Of a stretch of 64,000 bases of DNA, positions 22,206-64,000 are shown one piece after another. The notes beneath the pieces are model-generated. The model was not told the DNA's origin, ran no database searches, and saw only the letters and a list, made by a program, of their open reading frames with translations. Made by a program: the position numbers and the translations under genes. The DNA is from Crocodylus rhombifer (lineage: Eukaryota; Chordata; Crocodylia; Crocodylidae). Every line of letters starts with the position of its first letter. Within the stretch, counting starts at the first letter, position 1. The stretch spans positions 124,001 to 188,000 of the forward strand of contig JAVSML010020357.1 of the NCBI GenBank assembly GCA_038503035.1, in the 5' to 3' direction.

Positions 22206-23450
22206 GGCCCTTTGAACTGTGCGGGCTAGTTAGACTTGGGCTTGTATGCACATTGCAAGTGGCAGGACAGGTGAGAACCAACCTCCTCCCTACGGATAAC
22301 TTCTCAGGGGAGCGGACTTCAGCCCCACAAAGCCAAACTCCAACACCAGGGATGTGGCTTGGGTGGGATCATGATCAAATTGCCCTAGATGGGGCGAATA
22401 CCACACAAATATTGCTACTCCTGTCTCAGGGAGAAGCGGAGGCTTGACCTCAGGCCTGAGGTGAAGTATAGCATGGTCCATGATCCTAAATTCAAACCCT
22501 ACTAAGCACCAGTTATTTGTTGGTTGCCCATTGTTCATCTTTTTACTTTCTTAATTCAGGCTCCACTTCAACACTGCTTATTTAAATCCAGTTGGTTTAA
22601 TCCAATTACCTGAAACACATGCTTCAAGTTAAGTATATCCACATCTACTTTGGCAGCGTGCCTCATGCAGTGCAGACAAACACAGATATTCCACTTCGCT
22701 AAATATTAATAGCGCAGAAGGTGCAAGCAATAGGAGCCCAGGACACACTGGGAAATCTAACTGGGGGACAACTATCATTGCACATCCTTCAGATGGAGGA
22801 CACTAGAGGCCAAAGTGGCATTAAAAGGAAGGACATGGTCACACCAAACTGGTACTCAGGCTCTCCTAAATCTGCTTCTGTGCAAATGCATCAGGTATCC
22901 AGGCTGTAGCTGTATTGGTCTTGAGGAAAAAGCAATCAGGGCTCATGGACAGAGGTGATGTCTTTTATTAAGATTTTTTTTGCAAAGAACTTGTTGGTTT
23001 AATTGCAAGCTTTCAGGCACAAACACCCTTCATCAGGCATGAGAGAAACACCCTTCATACAGGCCTAAACCTGGATACCAGATGCATGGAATATGTTGAA
23101 TTTTAGCTGATTTTTTAAATAAAATCTTCATATTTTCCCAAGCTGGAAGCAACCGTGACCACCTGAAACCTGCTCCTACCTTTGTTTCAAGGTAATTCGC
23201 ATCATTACAGATCCTCGCAGGAGACCTGTCCTTACCAACTACAAACTGCTGCCTTGAGTTTTCCCTCTGTAAAATCCTATGAAATACAAACTTTCATTCC
23301 TACCCAGGAGAACTTTTCCAATCTTTTCTCTGATGCCTGATGTGGGTTTGTGCCCGAAAGTTGCAATGAAAAAACCTGCAATTAAAGTTTGTAATGAAAG
23401 AATTTGAAATGAAAGTTTACAATTTTTTTTTTCTTTCTTTGAAAAAACTC
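22206..23450. other. Intergenic sequence upstream of MAPK14
   Basis: No exon was recognised. 22895-23060 contains one arm of the tggtctaata foldback repeat family (gcaagctttcaggcacaaac followed by acccttcatcaggc). A candidate SLC26A8 5' UTR exon should lie in 19,300-23,500 but was not identified. Confidence 0.5.
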
Positions 23451-23546
23451 TTGGTCCAATGAGAGATCACTTCTGTCCCCGAGCCCTGATCGCTGCGTCC
23501 AAACGCTACAGCGAAGGTCGTTCCCACTCGGTGTTTGTTCGGCTGA

Positions 23547-62238
<38,692 letters not shown>

Positions 62239-64000
62239 GAAACTGCCTGTCTTCTGTTTGTCCCACTTCACTGTGAGGGGAAGGCCTTTTCATAGGGACT
62301 CTCCAAATATCATTCAAGTGCCTCTTGTCACAAAGATATTCTCCTTGGTGAAGGGGTTTTGTGTGCGTGTGGAATGGGGGGAGGGAGAAAGGTCGTATGT
62401 AAACATGCTGCATGCTCTTGTATTCTCTGTACAACCTGGGACAAGCCTCTGAAGTCCTGTTTTGACTGCTTTTTAGCCCTTCCAGAGAGACCATTGTCAA
62501 CCAGTTTGCACTGCTGCTGAGCAAGTCAGGGAAGCCGATAGTTAATGTCTCATCACACTTGTTGCCATTTAAATGGTTCTCTTGCAGTAAAATGACTTCA
62601 CAGATCATGGAAGGCTGGTTATATGCTTGGAGAGTCCTCTTTTCTGCAGCAGCAGAGTAGGGGTGAGGGATATCTTTTTTTGTTTCATGCCAGACGGCTG
62701 ATCTACATCCAAGGTCTCTTCCCAGCGCTGCATACAACAGAACATACAAGCCTGTTGATGACTATCTCTGCTTGATTCTTGGAACACGAGAAGGATTTGT
62801 TTGAAACTGTAAATATGTTTGTGCCTTAAATGGATTGAGAAAGATTCTGGAATTAAGTCTGGAGTGGAATTCAGAGCCTGCTGCTCTTCTGGAAGTGAGC
62901 TGCAGGGTAGTCAGGCCCGGGCGCTGTCACCAGGAAACAACCTTCCAAGGCACAGTCCCGTGACCCTAGGTTGGGTATTGCCATACTTCTCCCTCTTCCC
63001 CTTCTCTCATCCTGAGGCTTCCCAGCATTAAATCCTGATGGGCACAGGCAGAGGCTGGAGATGATTCTTGCTGTCTGTACATATTTGTGTACTTTATTTC
63101 TAAACAGGTGGGGTATTTTTTGCATGTTGTAGCTGTATGTGCATGTAGAGCTACTTGTTGCATTATCTTGGAGGAGGGTACTGGGACAGTAAGTCTGCCA
63201 GTGACATACTGTACTGAGTACCTCAGCCAGTGCTGTAGGAAGATCACAGCATCCTCCCTCTTGTTCTGCAACTCGGTGTGAACGTACCTGCCATTCTGGA
63301 TGCTGTGATAAGGACGGGACAGAAACTCGCCACTCTTTTTGTTCTGGTGTTTGTGGTTTCAGAAAAGAAGAGATTTTTTTGTGGGGTTAAAGTAAAGCAG
63401 AGTCTGCAAAAGAGTACATAGAGCCATTTAAGTGCCCAAAGTTCAAAGCAACTTCCTCAAAAGAAACACTTAGAAATGTTGTATGCCAAACAATGAATAA
63501 GCACGCATGAAGCCAGAACCTCCCTTTCACTGTTTGTATCTACAGCTATATATACTGCGTAACACTTTATTAAGGTGGGTTTATACCTCATAGGACAAGA
63601 GCTTATTGCCTTTTTTTAGGGAGTTGATCTCTGCTGGGAAGAACAGGGAAAGGCAGTATGTTTGAAGCAAAAAAAAAAAAGTTAATGTATTTTGTTATCT
63701 TAGGGCTGCTGGTGTAATGAAATCCCCCTGGTTAGGGACTGGCTACAGAGGGAAGGGTCTGTCAGTATTTTGTGTACTAGAGGTATCCTGGGTAACCTGG
63801 ATGCCCTTTTTTTAGGGTCTGGAGTGAGAGGTTTTCCGAAGTTCATATATTGGTGGGATATATGTGAACAAAGTGTATGCAAGGAAAAAGGCTTTTGCAG
63901 TATTTTGTATCCTGATGGATCTTGGATTTAGGGGTGGAGAGAAGCTGTTTTTAGTATATTTATCCCTATGTATAAAGAGGCAGCACAAAGGGATGGGAGG
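62239..64000 (+). other. MAPK14: MAPK14 3' UTR (end not determined)
   Basis: No second gene was seen. No AATAAA was found to the window end. An ATTAAA occurs at 63027-63032. Sequence after it (ttgtgtactttatttctaaa, 63085-63104) still looks UTR-like, so the transcript may run past 64000. The part of exon 12 that is transcribed cannot be bounded here. Confidence 0.6.

Overview
This is a vertebrate nuclear DNA window with introns. The repeats point to a non-mammalian amniote, most likely a crocodilian and less likely a turtle. They include many CR1 LINE tails (tcatag-type 3' ends followed by a ctggaagggacct core), hAT-type elements and palindromic MITE-like elements. The species call is an inference from repeat style and protein similarity.

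Two divergent protein-coding genes fill the window. On the minus strand, about 1,000-19,300, lie the first ten coding exons of SLC26A8 (testis anion transporter 1), from its start codon at 19,209 down to an exon ending at 1,035. The rest of the transmembrane domain and the STAS domain lie beyond base 1. On the plus strand, 23,907-62,238, lies the complete coding region of MAPK14 (p38-alpha MAP kinase). It has twelve constitutive coding positions (360 residues, the same as human) plus a second, mutually exclusive version of exon 9. All identified introns are GT-AG, and exon lengths and phases agree with the mammalian gene as I recall it. The SLC26A8-MAPK14 head-to-head order is the arrangement known on human 6p21.

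Region by region: 1-19,281 is SLC26A8 exons and repeat-bearing introns. 19,282-23,560 is the intergenic interval, holding a 5'-truncated CR1 with recognisable reverse transcriptase (minus strand) and the decayed 3' end of another non-LTR element ending in a C2H2 finger. 23,560-24,030 is the GC- and CpG-rich MAPK14 promoter and first exon, with two TCTCGCGAGA palindromes. 24,034-24,080 is a 5S rRNA-derived segment just 11 nt inside intron 1. 24,023-62,170 holds the MAPK14 introns, rich in DNA transposons. 62,239-64,000 is 3' UTR and possibly flanking sequence.

The two genes are functionally unrelated: one is an anion transporter or channel of male germ cells, the other a ubiquitous stress kinase. 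They may share regulatory DNA in the roughly 4.7 kb between their start codons. The points most worth a second look are the p38-alpha splicing architecture (duplicate exon 9, a very weak exon 8 donor beside a U-tract, and a tandem exon 3 donor whose alternative makes an immediate stop), the 5S-like segment at the exon 1 donor, a Gly in SLC26A8 where relatives carry an anion-site Arg, and several foldback or palindromic transposon families, some with clear target-site duplications.
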